A stretch of DNA of 64,000 nucleotides from Dyella sp. C9 (GCF_003332825.1 NZ_QIRF01000009.1:62001-126000); one strand, 5' to 3'. Positions 9,280 through 18,604 are shown, counted from the stretch's first letter. Notes: generated from the sequence alone by a model not told the origin. Translations and numbers: made by a program.

Positions 9280-9897
9280 ATGTCCACGTCACGCCTCACA
9301 AGCCGGCTTCTGTTTGCGATGGCGGCCGTGCTGCCCGTGACGGCAGTGCGTGCGGCAGCGGACAACTACCGCTTCGATACCACGCACAGCCAGATCGTCT
9401 TCAGCATCGACCACAACGGTTTTTCGCGGCCGTTCGGACGCCTGCACATCGCGCAGGGCTGGCTGCATTTCGACCCAGCCGACTGGAGCCAGTCAGCCAC
9501 TGAACTGGACATCGACCTCACCAGCCTGGACATGGGCGACGCGGAGTGGAACGCAGCCGTGCTCAAGCCGGCCTTCCTCGACGCGCAGGCATCGCGCTAC
9601 GCGCATTTCGCCAGCACCTCGGTGGAGCGCAGGGACGACACGCACGGCGTGCTGCACGGCAACCTCACCCTGCGCGGCGTGACTCGGCCGGTGTCGCTGG
9701 ACTTCACCTTCAATCGCCGTGGCTCGACCATCTACGGCATGCATACGGTGGCCGGCTTTTCTGCCAACACCCTGCTCAACCGCGACGATTTCGGCATCAC
9801 CTCCAACGCCAGCTCGATCGGCCACAGCGTCAGCGTGTGGCTCGAGCTGGAAGCGATCCAAGACGACAAAGCCCAATCGAACAAGGAGTCTCCATGA
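9280..9897 (+). CDS. YceI family periplasmic protein (first copy)
   Basis: The 205-residue protein has a Sec signal peptide (to about residue 25) followed by a YceI domain, a lipocalin-like beta-barrel that in characterised relatives binds polyisoprenoids such as ubiquinone-8. Typical motifs are DTTHSQIVFSIDH near the N-terminus and the HGNLTLRGVTRPVSLDF strand pair. The stop overlaps the next start (ATGA at 9894-9897), so it is coupled to the cytochrome b561 gene. The longer upstream frame lacks family sequence and a signal peptide. It is the first gene of a yceI-yceJ-yceI operon, an arrangement related to E. coli yceJ-yceI. Confidence 0.88.
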   Translation: MSTSRLTSRLLFAMAAVLPVTAVRAAADNYRFDTTHSQIVFSIDHNGFSRPFGRLHIAQGWLHFDPADWSQSATELDIDLTSLDMGDAEWNAAVLKPAFLDAQASRYAHFASTSVERRDDTHGVLHGNLTLRGVTRPVSLDFTFNRRGSTIYGMHTVAGFSANTLLNRDDFGITSNASSIGHSVSVWLELEAIQDDKAQSNKESP

Positions 9898-10472
9898 GCC
9901 TGCGCAGCAACGACCGCCAGTGGGGATCGGTCGCGAAGTTCTTTCACTGGATCATGGCCCTGGCCATCATCGGCAACGGCATCTTCGGCCTGATGATGGA
10001 CCTGGCCAGCTCGCCCATGCAGAAGATCAACTGGCTGGCGCTGCACAAGTCGATCGGCCTCACCGTGCTCGCGCTGTTCGTGCTGCGCCTGCTGTGGCGC
10101 GCGGTGGACAAGCGCCCCCGCGAAGAGCCCGCACCGCGCTGGCAGCAGCTGGCCGCGCATGTGGTGCACGGCATGCTTTACCTGCTGATTCTCGCGCTGC
10201 CGCTCAGCGGCTGGTGGTTCAACTCCATCACCGGCAAGCCGCTGCAGTTCTTCAAGCTGTTCAACCTGCCCGCGCTCAGCGCGGCCAATCCCGACCTGCG
10301 CCACTTCTCGCACGAGCTGCACGAATACCTGTACTGGATCCTCCTGCTGGTGCTGATTCCCCACGTCGGCGGCGCGCTCAAGCACCACCTGTTCGACCGC
10401 GACAACGTGCTACGTCGCATGCTGCCGTTCGGCCGTGCCCGTTCCGGCTCCGTTCCCCAAGGAGAACACTGA
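9894..10472 (+). CDS. Cytochrome b561 (YceJ/CybB family)
   Basis: Inner-membrane dihaem b-type cytochrome of 192 residues with four predicted helices. Candidate haem-axial histidines are His18 (FFHWIM), His51 (LHKSIG), His89/His92 (AHVVHG) and His143/His157. In E. coli the homologous CybB oxidises superoxide and passes electrons to ubiquinone, which suits its location between two YceI-type quinone-binding proteins. AAGGAG lies six bases before the ATG. Its stop shares one base with the next ATG (TGATG at 10470-10474), so all three genes are translationally coupled. Confidence 0.9.
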   Translation: MSLRSNDRQWGSVAKFFHWIMALAIIGNGIFGLMMDLASSPMQKINWLALHKSIGLTVLALFVLRLLWRAVDKRPREEPAPRWQQLAAHVVHGMLYLLILALPLSGWWFNSITGKPLQFFKLFNLPALSAANPDLRHFSHELHEYLYWILLLVLIPHVGGALKHHLFDRDNVLRRMLPFGRARSGSVPQGEH

Positions 10473-11035
10473 TGAATCGCCTTACCCTCCTGCGCTTCAC
10501 CCCGCTGCTGCTCGCGCTGGCATTGCCCGGCCTGGCCAGCGCCGCCGACTATGCCGTGCAGCCCGGTGCCAGCAAGCTGGGTTTCACCAGCAGCTTCCAG
10601 GGCCAGTCCTTCGACGGTACGTTCGGTTCGTGGACGGCAGCCATCAGCTATGACGCCGCCAAGCTCGCCAGCTCCAAGTTCGACGTGGAAGTGGACCTGG
10701 CCAGCGCCAAGACCGGCGACAGCGACCGCGACGGCGCGCTGCCGGGCGCGGATTTCTTCAATGTGGCGAAATTCCCCAAGGCCCATTTCGTCACCACCGG
10801 CTTCCGCCAGAACGGCGCGCAGGTGATCGCCGACGGCAACCTTACCCTGCGCGGCGTGACCAAGCCAGTGAGCCTCAATGTCACCTTCAAGCCGCAGGGC
10901 AATGGCGCCACGCTCGACGTGACCGGCAGCGTGAAGCGCCTGGACTTCGGCGTGGGCGGCGGCGAATACGCCGATACCTCGGTGATCGGCGCCGACGTGA
11001 AGGTCACCGCCCACCTGGTTCTTACCGCCAAGTAG
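10472..11035 (+). CDS. YceI family periplasmic protein (second copy)
   Basis: The 187-residue protein has signal peptide cleavage expected after ASA (about residue 24) and a complete YceI barrel: YAVQPGASKLGFTSSFQG, FFNVAKFPKAHFVTTGF and GNLTLRGVTKPVSLNVTF. It is clearly paralogous to the upstream YceI but divergent, so this is an old duplication rather than a recent one. AAGGAG precedes the ATG. The operon ends at the perfect palindrome 11041-11108. Confidence 0.9.
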   Translation: MNRLTLLRFTPLLLALALPGLASAADYAVQPGASKLGFTSSFQGQSFDGTFGSWTAAISYDAAKLASSKFDVEVDLASAKTGDSDRDGALPGADFFNVAKFPKAHFVTTGFRQNGAQVIADGNLTLRGVTKPVSLNVTFKPQGNGATLDVTGSVKRLDFGVGGGEYADTSVIGADVKVTAHLVLTAK

Positions 11036-11040
11036 GCATA

Positions 11041-11108
11041 TAGGAGCGCACCTTGTGCGCGATCGCGCGACCGGGTCCCGGGCCGGTCGCGCACAAGGTG
11101 CGCTCCTA
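11041..11108. repeat. Family 1 palindromic repeat, inverted pair B
   Basis: Two units face each other: TAGGAGCGCACCTTGTGCGC at 11041-11060 (the match extends through 11062) and its exact reverse complement at 11087-11108, a perfect 22-bp inverted repeat around a GC-rich centre. It lies between the convergent yceI and glutaredoxin genes and would form a strong RNA hairpin for both transcripts. Compared with the other copies both arms read CAAGG instead of CAGGG, so the two arms have changed together. Confidence 0.8.
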
Positions 11109-11345
11109 CAGAGTCTCTGCCAGAAACTGGCGCACCGCGGCCGCATCGAACGGCCAGTCGATCTCCCGGCCGTCCTGGCTGTCGCGCAGCACCGGCACGC
11201 GCGTCCCGTAGCGGACTTCCAGCGCGGCGTCGTCATCCACCCACAGGCTGTCGAAATCGGGCGCCCGGGCCTCGGCCATGACGGCCAGCGCCTGGTCGCA
11301 CAGGTGGCAGTAGTCGCGTTGGAACAGCACAAATCGCATCGGCAT
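11106..11345 (-). CDS. Glutaredoxin-like protein (DUF836 family)
   Basis: A 79-residue thioredoxin-fold protein with the redox motif CHLC at Cys13-Cys16 (FQRDYCHLCDQAL), a Val-Pro pair (TRVPVL, the cis-Pro of the fold) and no extra domains, matching the small 'glutaredoxin family' proteins found near outer-membrane or DNA-binding genes in gammaproteobacteria. Start ATG 11345 is used; ATG 11339 two codons later is equally possible. The frame extends further upstream without family sequence. The last bases of the gene touch the repeat at 11041-11108. Partner and substrate are unknown. Confidence 0.75.
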   Translation of the reverse strand: MPMRFVLFQRDYCHLCDQALAVMAEARAPDFDSLWVDDDAALEVRYGTRVPVLRDSQDGREIDWPFDAAAVRQFLAETL

Positions 11346-11468
11346 GGCCGCCGAACCATACGCGATCGCCCCCTTGGCCGGCGAGCCCAGGCTGCCGCCC
11401 TGCCCGCCCCAACCCTTCTCGCCAGGGCATCGCGCCATCTCGCCGCACGTTAAATAACTGGAAAGAAC

Positions 11469-11489
11469 AAATGATAATTACTATCATTT
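11469..11489. promoter_or_regulatory. Fur box upstream of TonB-dependent receptor
   Basis: AAATGATA-ATTAC-TATCATTT is a 21-bp near-ideal inverted repeat matching the Fur consensus (GATAATGATAATCATTATC). It lies 74 bases before the receptor ATG and about 124 bases before the divergent glutaredoxin ATG. It predicts iron repression of the receptor gene. Confidence 0.85.
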
Positions 11490-11562
11490 GCATGCTTGCC
11501 GCGACAGCGATTGCTGGGCGCGGCCCCGATTTCCAATAAAAACTTGTCCAAGGCTCCCCCCG

Positions 11563-13971
11563 ATGCACCACCCAGCTCCGTCTTCGCGCCTGCGCCGCCA
11601 GGCGTATCGCGGCCTCGCCGTTGCACTCGCCCTCGCCCTCGCCACGCCGGCCATCCAGGCGCAACAGGTCCCGACGGCCAGCCAGCAGGCGCACCGTTAC
11701 GACATCCCGGCAGGCTCTCTGGCCCAGGCGCTGGCCGCCTACACCACGCAGAGCGGCGTGGCGGTAGATCACGGCAGCCTGTCGCTGGAAGGCAAGCACA
11801 GCAACGGCCTCAAGGGCAGCCATGGTGACGCGGAGGCGCTGGACGCCCTGCTCGCCGGCAGCGGCGTGGCGGCCGTGGCCCAGGGCAATGGCGGCTACCG
11901 GCTGGTGGCCGGCAACGGCCCCTCGGGCGTGAAGAACCTGGAAGGCGTGCAGACCACGGCCAACGTGGTGGGCGACGGCGATTCCTACACCACCCGCTCC
12001 ACCTCCAGCGCCACGCGCCTGCCGATGTCGCTGCGCGAGACGCCGCAGTCGGTGAGCGTGGTGACGCGCCAGCAGATGAACGACTTCGGCCTCAACAACA
12101 TCAATGCCGTGCTGGACACCACCACCGGCGTGAATGTGGAGCGCGTGGAGACCGACCGCACCTACTACACCTCGCGCGGCTTCGACGTCACCAACTTCCT
12201 CGTCGACGGCATCGGCATGCCGTTCTGGACCGGCAACCAGCAGGGCGACCTCGACACTGCGGTGTACGAGCGCGTGGAAGTGCTGCGCGGCGCCAACGGT
12301 CTGCTCTCGTTCACCGGCAACCCGTCGGCCACCATCAACTTCGTGCGCAAGATGCCCACCGATGACTACCAGGGCAGCGTCGGCGTCACCGTCGGCAGCT
12401 GGGACGACCGCCGCGTCGACCTGGACCTGTCCGGCCCGCTCAACGACTCGCACAGCGTGCGTGGCCGCCTGGTGGTGGCCGACCAGGATACCGACAGCTA
12501 CCTGGACCGCTACAACCTGCGCAAGCAGGTGGTGGACGGCGTGATCCAGGCCGACCTGACCTCCTCGACCGAACTGACCGCCGGCGTCACCTACCAGAAG
12601 GACAAGTCGCACGGCGGCATGTGGGGCGCGCTGCCGCTCTACTACACCGACGGCACGCCGACCGACTACAGCCGCTCCACCAGCACCTCGGCGGACTGGT
12701 CGTACTGGAACACCGCCGACACGCGCAGCTTCGTGCAGCTCAACCAGCAGTTGGGCAACGACTGGAGCATCAAGGGCGAGCTCGACTACCGCCGCGTCAC
12801 CCAGGACAGCAACCTGTTCTACGTGTCCGGCACGCCCGATCCGGCCACCGGCCTGGGCCTGTACCCCTTCCCATCCGCCTACACCAGCAACGAGAAGCAG
12901 TACGTCGCCGACGTGTACGCCAGTGGCCCGTTCTCGCTGGCCGGCCGTACCCACCAGTTGGTGATCGGCGCCAATTGGGCCAAGGATGACGTGCGCCAGC
13001 TGTCCAGCTACGGCCAGGTCAACGGCACGGAACTGCCGTCGCCGCTCAACGACTGGACCGGCGACTATCCGGAACCGCCGTTCGACGCCTCCTACGGCAG
13101 CGGCGTGACCTCGACCAAGCGCAAGGCGCTGTACGCCACCGCGCGCTGGAGCCTGGCCGATCCGCTGACCCTGATCACCGGTGCCAGCACCGTGCACATC
13201 GAGCAGGACGGCGTGAGCTACGGCGTGCCCAGCAGCTTCGACAAGACCGAAACCACGCCGTTCGTGGGCCTGGTGTACGACTTCGCCAGGAACTACTCGG
13301 CCTACGCCAGCTACACCAAGCTGTTCAACCCGCAGACGCAGACCGACATCAACAACAAGATCCTCGATCCGGTCACCGGTGCGAACATCGAGCTGGGCGT
13401 GAAGGGCGAGTGGTACGACGGCCGCCTGAATGCCTCGTTCGCGCTGTTCCGCTCGCGTCAGGATGGCCTGGCCGAATATGCCGGCCACAGCCTGGTGACC
13501 AACCAGGACTACTACACCGGCATCGACGCCACCTCGAAGGGCTACGAGTTCGACGTGAGCGGCCAGATCACCGACAACTGGCAGGTGAGCGGCGGCTGGA
13601 CCCAGCTGGGCATCGTCGATCCGCAGGGCAACAACGTGCGCACCTATGTGCCGCGCCGCATGTTCCGCCTCAACACCACCTACCGCATCGCCGCGCTGCC
13701 GGGCCTGCGCGTGGGCGGCACGTTGCGCTGGCAGGATCGCATCTACCTCGACCAGGATGCGGTCTCCACCAGCGGCAACGAGATCTACACCTACCAGGGT
13801 TCGTATGCGGTGCTCGGCCTGATGGCCGGCTACGACTTCGGCCAGCACTGGAGCACCACGCTCAACCTGGACAACGTAACCAACCGCAAGTACATCGCGA
13901 GCCTGTACTGGCAGCAGGGCTTCTACGCCGCGCCGCGCAGCTACATGTTGAACGTGAGGTACTCGTTCTGA
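11563..13971 (+). CDS. TonB-dependent siderophore receptor with STN signalling domain
   Basis: Outer-membrane ferric-siderophore receptor of 802 residues. Order: signal peptide (to about residue 33), STN domain (about 43-100; HRYDIPAGSLAQALAAYTTQ), plug domain (about 140-260; LRETPQSVSVVTRQQMNDFG and ERVEVLRGANGLL), then a 22-strand-type barrel ending in the terminal aromatic residue (RYSF). The STN domain is typical of FpvA/FecA-type transducers that signal to an anti-sigma factor, but no FecI/FecR-like pair is adjacent. Regulation by iron is indicated by the Fur box at 11469-11489. ATG 11563 is chosen because the signal peptide follows it; upstream in-frame codons are not receptor-like. The siderophore is unknown. 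Confidence 0.93.
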   Translation: MHHPAPSSRLRRQAYRGLAVALALALATPAIQAQQVPTASQQAHRYDIPAGSLAQALAAYTTQSGVAVDHGSLSLEGKHSNGLKGSHGDAEALDALLAGSGVAAVAQGNGGYRLVAGNGPSGVKNLEGVQTTANVVGDGDSYTTRSTSSATRLPMSLRETPQSVSVVTRQQMNDFGLNNINAVLDTTTGVNVERVETDRTYYTSRGFDVTNFLVDGIGMPFWTGNQQGDLDTAVYERVEVLRGANGLLSFTGNPSATINFVRKMPTDDYQGSVGVTVGSWDDRRVDLDLSGPLNDSHSVRGRLVVADQDTDSYLDRYNLRKQVVDGVIQADLTSSTELTAGVTYQKDKSHGGMWGALPLYYTDGTPTDYSRSTSTSADWSYWNTADTRSFVQLNQQLGNDWSIKGELDYRRVTQDSNLFYVSGTPDPATGLGLYPFPSAYTSNEKQYVADVYASGPFSLAGRTHQLVIGANWAKDDVRQLSSYGQVNGTELPSPLNDWTGDYPEPPFDASYGSGVTSTKRKALYATARWSLADPLTLITGASTVHIEQDGVSYGVPSSFDKTETTPFVGLVYDFARNYSAYASYTKLFNPQTQTDINNKILDPVTGANIELGVKGEWYDGRLNASFALFRSRQDGLAEYAGHSLVTNQDYYTGIDATSKGYEFDVSGQITDNWQVSGGWTQLGIVDPQGNNVRTYVPRRMFRLNTTYRIAALPGLRVGGTLRWQDRIYLDQDAVSTSGNEIYTYQGSYAVLGLMAGYDFGQHWSTTLNLDNVTNRKYIASLYWQQGFYAAPRSYMLNVRYSF

Positions 13972-13979
13972 GGCAACAC

Positions 13980-14023
13980 CGGCCGGCATGACGGGCGAAG
14001 GCTTCGCCCTGTCATGCCGGCCG
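13980..14023. terminator. Large hairpin after the TonB receptor
   Basis: A nearly perfect 20-bp inverted repeat (CGGCCGGCATGACGGGCGAA and its reverse complement with one bulged T) around a 3-base centre lies 8 bp after the receptor stop. No U-run follows, so it may act as an mRNA-stabilising or factor-dependent terminator structure. Confidence 0.5.
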
Positions 14024-14206
14024 CCTGCGATGCCGTGGCCACGGCCTGGCAGGGGCGAAACGGCGAAACGGCCTTCATCCCTACCTTGGCGTTGCCTGCG
14101 CATGCACCATACGGCGGCGCACCGTAGATATCGCTGCGCCGCCGCAAACATCGCGCATCAGCCTGCGTAGAATAGGCAATTCTCCCCGCCCATTCCGCGT
14201 GTGTCC

Positions 14207-15589
14207 ATGGCTGTCAGCGTATTCGACCTGTTCAAGATCGGCATTGGCCCTTCCTCCTCGCACACCGTCGGCCCCATGCGTGCCGCGGCGCGTTTTGCCG
14301 AGCGCTGGCTGGAAGAAAAAGGCGTACTCGATCGCGTGGTGCGCGTGCGTGCCGAGCTGTATGGCTCGCTGGCCATGACCGGCCGCGGCCACGGCACCGA
14401 CAAGGCGGTGCTGCTGGGCTTCGAGGGTGCCCACCCGGATACGGTCGATCCCGATCTCATTCCCGAAACGCTTTCGCGCATCCGCAGCACGCATCGCCTG
14501 CGCGTGCTCGGCAAGCACGAGATCGAGTTCGAGGAAAAGCGCGACTTGGTGTTCAACAAGCGCCAAAAGCTGCCGTTCCACACCAATGGCATGCGTTTCT
14601 CCGCCTATGACGCCGAAGGCCATGAGCTGGCCACGCGCGACTACTACTCGGTGGGTGGCGGCTTCGTGGTCAATCACGACGAGGCCGCGGAAGACCGCAT
14701 CGTCGCCGATACCACCGAGCAACCCTATCCGTTCTCCACCGGCGACCAGCTGCTGGAACTGTGCGAGAAGAACAAGCTCAGCATCGCCCAGCTGATGATG
14801 GAGAACGAGAAGGTGTGGCGCAGCGAAGCGGAAACGCGTGCCGGCCTGCTCACCATCTGGAAGGCTATGCAGGACTGCGTCAATCGCGGCCTGCGCTCGC
14901 CCGGCGTGCTGCCCGGCGGCCTCAAGGTGACGCGCCGTGCGCCGCAGATGGCCGAGGACCTGCGCTCGCAGCCGGAGGCCTCGCTCAAGGATCCGCTGAC
15001 CATCCTCGACTGGGTGAACCTGTACGCACTGGCGGTGAACGAAGAGAACGCCGCCGGTGGCCGCGTGGTCACCGCGCCGACCAACGGCGCGGCCGGCATC
15101 GTGCCGGCGGTGCTGCACTATTACCACCGCTTCATCCCGAAGGCCGACGAGAACGGCATCGTGGACTTCATGCTCACGGCCGGCGCCATCGGCATCCTCT
15201 ACAAGGAAAATGCCTCGATCTCCGGCGCCGAAGTGGGCTGCCAGGGCGAAGTGGGCGTGGCCTGTTCGATGGCCGCCGGCGGCCTCACCGCCGCACTGGG
15301 CGGCAACGTGCTGCAGGTGGAGAACGCCGCCGAGATCGGCATGGAGCACAACCTGGGACTCACCTGCGACCCCATCGGCGGCCTGGTGCAGATCCCCTGC
15401 ATCGAACGCAACGCGATGGCCTCGGTCAAGGCCATCAATGCCAGCCGCATGGCACTCAAGAGCGACGGCAAGCACCGCGTGTCGCTGGACAAGGTGATCG
15501 CCACCATGCGCGACACCGGCCGCGACATGAAGGACAAGTACAAGGAAACCTCGCGCGGCGGCCTGGCGGTCAACGTCATCGAGTGCTGA
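14207..15589 (+). CDS. sdaA: L-serine dehydratase (ammonia-lyase), iron-sulfur type
   Basis: Converts L-serine to pyruvate and ammonia using a 4Fe-4S cluster. The 460-residue single chain contains both halves of the family: the N-terminal beta domain starting [20 protein letters not shown] and the C-terminal alpha domain with conserved cysteines in [16 protein letters not shown] and [19 protein letters not shown]. Start ATG 14207 aligns with the E. coli SdaA start; a GTG two codons upstream (14201) is an alternative. It appears monocistronic, bounded by the hairpins at 13980-14023 and 15614-15641. Confidence 0.95.
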   Translation: MAVSVFDLFKIGIGPSSSHTVGPMRAAARFAERWLEEKGVLDRVVRVRAELYGSLAMTGRGHGTDKAVLLGFEGAHPDTVDPDLIPETLSRIRSTHRLRVLGKHEIEFEEKRDLVFNKRQKLPFHTNGMRFSAYDAEGHELATRDYYSVGGGFVVNHDEAAEDRIVADTTEQPYPFSTGDQLLELCEKNKLSIAQLMMENEKVWRSEAETRAGLLTIWKAMQDCVNRGLRSPGVLPGGLKVTRRAPQMAEDLRSQPEASLKDPLTILDWVNLYALAVNEENAAGGRVVTAPTNGAAGIVPAVLHYYHRFIPKADENGIVDFMLTAGAIGILYKENASISGAEVGCQGEVGVACSMAAGGLTAALGGNVLQVENAAEIGMEHNLGLTCDPIGGLVQIPCIERNAMASVKAINASRMALKSDGKHRVSLDKVIATMRDTGRDMKDKYKETSRGGLAVNVIEC

Positions 15590-15613
15590 TGGCCTGACCA
15601 GGCCCAGGAATGA

Positions 15614-15641
15614 CACGCCCGTCCGGACGAAGACGGGCGTG
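15614..15641 (+). terminator. Hairpin after sdaA
   Basis: CACGCCCGTC (15614-15623) and GACGGGCGTG (15632-15641) form a perfect 10-bp stem with an 8-base loop 24 bp after the sdaA stop. It lacks a clear U-run. Confidence 0.5.
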
Positions 15642-15659
15642 GATCTCATCCCCGCCCCT

Positions 15660-15737
15660 TAGGAGCGCACTCTGTGCGCGAAAATCCACGGCGCGGTCAC
15701 GCCTTGGCCAGACGGTCGCGCACAGGGTGCGCTCCTG
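15660..15737. repeat. Family 1 palindromic repeat, inverted pair C
   Basis: Left unit TAGGAGCGCACTCTGTGCGC (15660-15679) and right unit TCGCGCACAGGGTGCGCTCC (15716-15735) are in inverted orientation around a 34-bp spacer. This is a doublet like the ones at 11041 and 25038, between the convergent sdaA and Sel1-repeat genes. The left unit has one change relative to the family core. Confidence 0.75.
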
Positions 15738-15774
15738 CAGAGGCTCTCCGTGAGCCACTGCCGCCCCTGTGGGG

Positions 15775-16767
15775 TCATCCCGTGCCCAGGCTGGCCACGG
15801 CGGCATCGACCCGCGCCTTCAGCTGCTGCAGTTGCGCGGGTGTCAGTTTCGCAGCCGCCTTGCTGAGGTAATCATGCGCGGTCTTCAGCTGCTGCTGGCT
15901 GTCCATGCGCTGGGCCAGCGAGATCTGGTACCAGCCTTCGGCGGGGTTTTCCGCCACGCCGGTGCCGGTGACATAGGCCACGCCCATCGCGTAGTGGCCG
16001 AGCATGTCGTTGCTGGCCATGGCCTTGCGCGCCAGCGCCACGCCGCGCGCGGCATCGACCGGCACGCCATCCTTGCCGGTGATGAGGAAATAAGCCAGCG
16101 TGCCGGCCGCGCGCGCACTGCCGCCGTCGACAGCGGCCTGCATCCAACGCACGGCGGCGGCAGGATCCTGGCGACCGAACAAGCCCGAGACATAGAACTG
16201 CCCGAGCGACAGCTGCGCGTCGGGGTCGCCTTTCTGCGCGGCGAGCAGCAGCCAGTGCTCGCCGGCGGCAACATCCTTGGGCAAGCCCATCTCGCCGGAG
16301 AGTCGGGCCATCGCCACCAGTTCCATGCCCTTGGGAGCGCCCTTGTCGGCGGCCTGCTGTGCCCACTGCAGGGCTTCCTGGGCGCCACCGGTGGCCAGCA
16401 GAGCCACCGCGAGCACCGCCATGTGGTCGGGGTTGTGGTCGCCATTGACGCTCTTGCGCATCCAGTCGATGGCCGTGGGCACATCGCGATTCACGCCGAC
16501 GCCGGCCATGTAGGCGGAGCCCAGCATCCACGCGCCCTCGGCATCACCGGCCTGTGCCGCCTTGCGGTACCACTCGGCGCCGGTCGCCTTGTCTTCGGGC
16601 TTGCCATCGTCCTGCAGCAGCCGCCCCAGCGCGACCTGCGCCTTGGCGTCACCGGCGGTGGCGCGCCGCTGCAGGTCGGCACGGGAGGCCTCATCAGGGC
16701 CCGCTGCCAACGCGGGCAATGTGCCAACAGCGAGGGCGAGGGCCAGCAGCAGCGCGGCACGAACCAT
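15775..16767 (-). CDS. Sel1-repeat (TPR-like) periplasmic protein
   Basis: The 330-residue protein has a signal peptide (MVRAALLLALALAVGTLPALA) and about six Sel1-like alpha/alpha repeats from about residue 35 to 285, with typical motifs such as AEWYRKAAQAGDAEGAWMLG and AAVRWMQAAVDGGSARAAG. A short alpha-helical tail (LTPAQLQQLKARVDAAVASL) follows. Sel1 proteins serve as scaffolds in envelope or signalling complexes; no partner can be named here. Start ATG 16767 is the one that gives a signal peptide; the frame is open further upstream but encodes nothing recognisable. It is divergent from the amino-acid permease, separated by about 230 bp. Confidence 0.8.
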   Translation of the reverse strand: MVRAALLLALALAVGTLPALAAGPDEASRADLQRRATAGDAKAQVALGRLLQDDGKPEDKATGAEWYRKAAQAGDAEGAWMLGSAYMAGVGVNRDVPTAIDWMRKSVNGDHNPDHMAVLAVALLATGGAQEALQWAQQAADKGAPKGMELVAMARLSGEMGLPKDVAAGEHWLLLAAQKGDPDAQLSLGQFYVSGLFGRQDPAAAVRWMQAAVDGGSARAAGTLAYFLITGKDGVPVDAARGVALARKAMASNDMLGHYAMGVAYVTGTGVAENPAEGWYQISLAQRMDSQQQLKTAHDYLSKAAAKLTPAQLQQLKARVDAAVASLGTG

Positions 16768-16996
16768 GGCGCGGGCACCTTCAAATGGGGGCCTGGCGAT
16801 ACTAGCGCCGCGGGGCAAGCGCGCGCCAATGCATCGACCGAACCGATTTTTCGGCCACGATTCAAGCACCTGCCTGCTGCGCCGCGCCATGGCCCCTGAC
16901 TCTTGGCGGGCTGACAGGCCCGTGACCGGTCTGTCATCATCCGCCCCTTGTGTCGCCCAGGGAGGCGGCTTTCGGTTCAACGACCTGGGGACCTGC

Positions 16997-18604
16997 ATGT
17001 CTCAATCTCCGATCCGCCGCGATGTCGGCCCATTCGCCCTCATGCTTACCGGCCTGGGCTCCATCATTGGCTCCGGCTGGCTGTTCGGCGCATGGAAGGC
17101 CGCCGGCCTCGCCGGCCCCGGCGCGGTCTGGGCGTGGGTGCTCGGCGCGGCCATCATCATGACCATCGCGCTCACCTACGCGGAGCTGGGCTCGATGTTC
17201 CCCGAGTCCGGCGGCATGGTCCGCTACAGCCACTACTCGCATGGTTCGCTGGTCGGCTTCATCGGCGCCTGGGCCAACTGGATCGCCATCGTCTCGGTGA
17301 TCCCGGTGGAAGCCGAGGCCTCGGTGCAGTACATGGCCTCGTGGCCATGGCAGTGGGCGCAGGACCTGTACATGCACATGCCCGATGGCCACGGCGAGCT
17401 CTCGCACGCCGGCTTGGCCATCGCCGCCGTGCTGGTGATCATCTACTTCCTGCTCAACTTCTGGAGCGTGAAGCTGTTCGCCCGCTCCAACACGCTGATC
17501 ACCGTGTTCAAGCTGGTGGTGCCGGCCGCCACCGGCCTGGCACTGATCGCCAGCGGCTTCCACAGTGACAACTTCTCGGTCGGCATCCATGGCGATGCGC
17601 ACGCGATCGACCTCGCCGCCGTGCTCACGGCCGTGGCCACCGCCGGCATCGTGTTCAGCTTCAACGGCTTCCAGAGCCCGGTGAACCTCGCGGGTGAAGC
17701 GCGCAACCCGGGCAAGAGCATCCCGTTCGCGGTGATCGGTTCGATCCTGCTGGCCACGGTGGTCTACGTGATCCTGCAGGTGGCCTACCTCGGCGCGGTA
17801 CCGCCGGAGATGCTGGCCAAGGCCGGCTGGCATGGCATTGATTTCCGCTCGCCGTTCGCCGAGCTCGCCATCATCGTCAACCTGCATTGGCTGGCGATGC
17901 TGCTGTATGTCGATGCCTTCATCAGCCCCAGCGGTACCGGCATGACCTACACCGCCACCACCGCGCGCATGATCTACGGCATGGAACGCAACGGCACCAT
18001 GCCCAAGATCCTGGGCCGCATCCATCCGAAGTGGGGCGTGCCGCGCCCCGCCATGTGGTTGAACCTGGCGGTGTCGTTCCTGTTCCTGTTCTTCTTCCGC
18101 GGCTGGGGCACGCTGGCGGCGGTGATCTCGGTGGCCACCATCATCTCCTACCTCACCGGCCCGGTGAGCGCGATGACGCTGCGCCGCACTGCGCCGAACC
18201 TGCACCGACCGCTGCGCATCGCCGGCCTGCCGATCCTCGCCGGCGTGGCCTTCATCATGGCGACCGAGCTGCTGTACTGGGCGCGCTGGCCGCTCACCGG
18301 CGAGATCATCCTGCTGATGGTGGTGGCGCTGCCGGTGTACCTGTTCTACCAGTTCAAGGCGAACTGGAACGACTTCGGCCGCCAGCTGAAGGGCGCATGG
18401 TGGCTGATCTGCTACCTGCCCACGCTGGCGCTGGTGTCCTGGCTGGGCAGCACCGATTTCGGCGGCCAGGGCTACCTCACCTATGGCACCGATCTGGCCG
18501 TCGTCGCGGTGATCGGCCTGGTGTTCTACGTCTGGGGCGTGAAGTCGGGCTGGCGCACGCCGTCGGTGGAAGAAGCCGAAGCCAATCCGCACGTGCACGA
18601 CTGA
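16997..18604 (+). CDS. APC superfamily amino acid permease
   Basis: Inner-membrane transporter of 535 residues with about 12 helices. Family landmarks are the first unwound helix GLGSIIGSGWLFGAWKAAG, the substrate-binding sequence in helix 6 (FSFNGFQSPVNLAGEARNPGK) and SPSGTGMTYTATTARMIYGM in the middle. It is closest in feel to the aspartate/proton symporter branch (YveA-like), but the substrate is not settled by sequence reading. ATG 16997 is chosen because all upstream in-frame sequence is non-membrane and overlaps the divergent Sel1 gene. A clear intrinsic terminator follows. Confidence 0.85.
   Translation: MSQSPIRRDVGPFALMLTGLGSIIGSGWLFGAWKAAGLAGPGAVWAWVLGAAIIMTIALTYAELGSMFPESGGMVRYSHYSHGSLVGFIGAWANWIAIVSVIPVEAEASVQYMASWPWQWAQDLYMHMPDGHGELSHAGLAIAAVLVIIYFLLNFWSVKLFARSNTLITVFKLVVPAATGLALIASGFHSDNFSVGIHGDAHAIDLAAVLTAVATAGIVFSFNGFQSPVNLAGEARNPGKSIPFAVIGSILLATVVYVILQVAYLGAVPPEMLAKAGWHGIDFRSPFAELAIIVNLHWLAMLLYVDAFISPSGTGMTYTATTARMIYGMERNGTMPKILGRIHPKWGVPRPAMWLNLAVSFLFLFFFRGWGTLAAVISVATIISYLTGPVSAMTLRRTAPNLHRPLRIAGLPILAGVAFIMATELLYWARWPLTGEIILLMVVALPVYLFYQFKANWNDFGRQLKGAWWLICYLPTLALVSWLGSTDFGGQGYLTYGTDLAVVAVIGLVFYVWGVKSGWRTPSVEEAEANPHVHD

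Noticed and set aside
11233..14151. A 972-codon minus-strand ORF opposite the TonB receptor
   Set aside because: It is an antisense shadow of the receptor gene; its composition is Val/Gly/His/Ala repeats without motifs.
16562..16996. N-terminal extension of the amino-acid permease to 680 residues
   Set aside because: The extra 145 residues overlap the Sel1 gene on the other strand and contain no membrane segment; family sequence starts at 16997.
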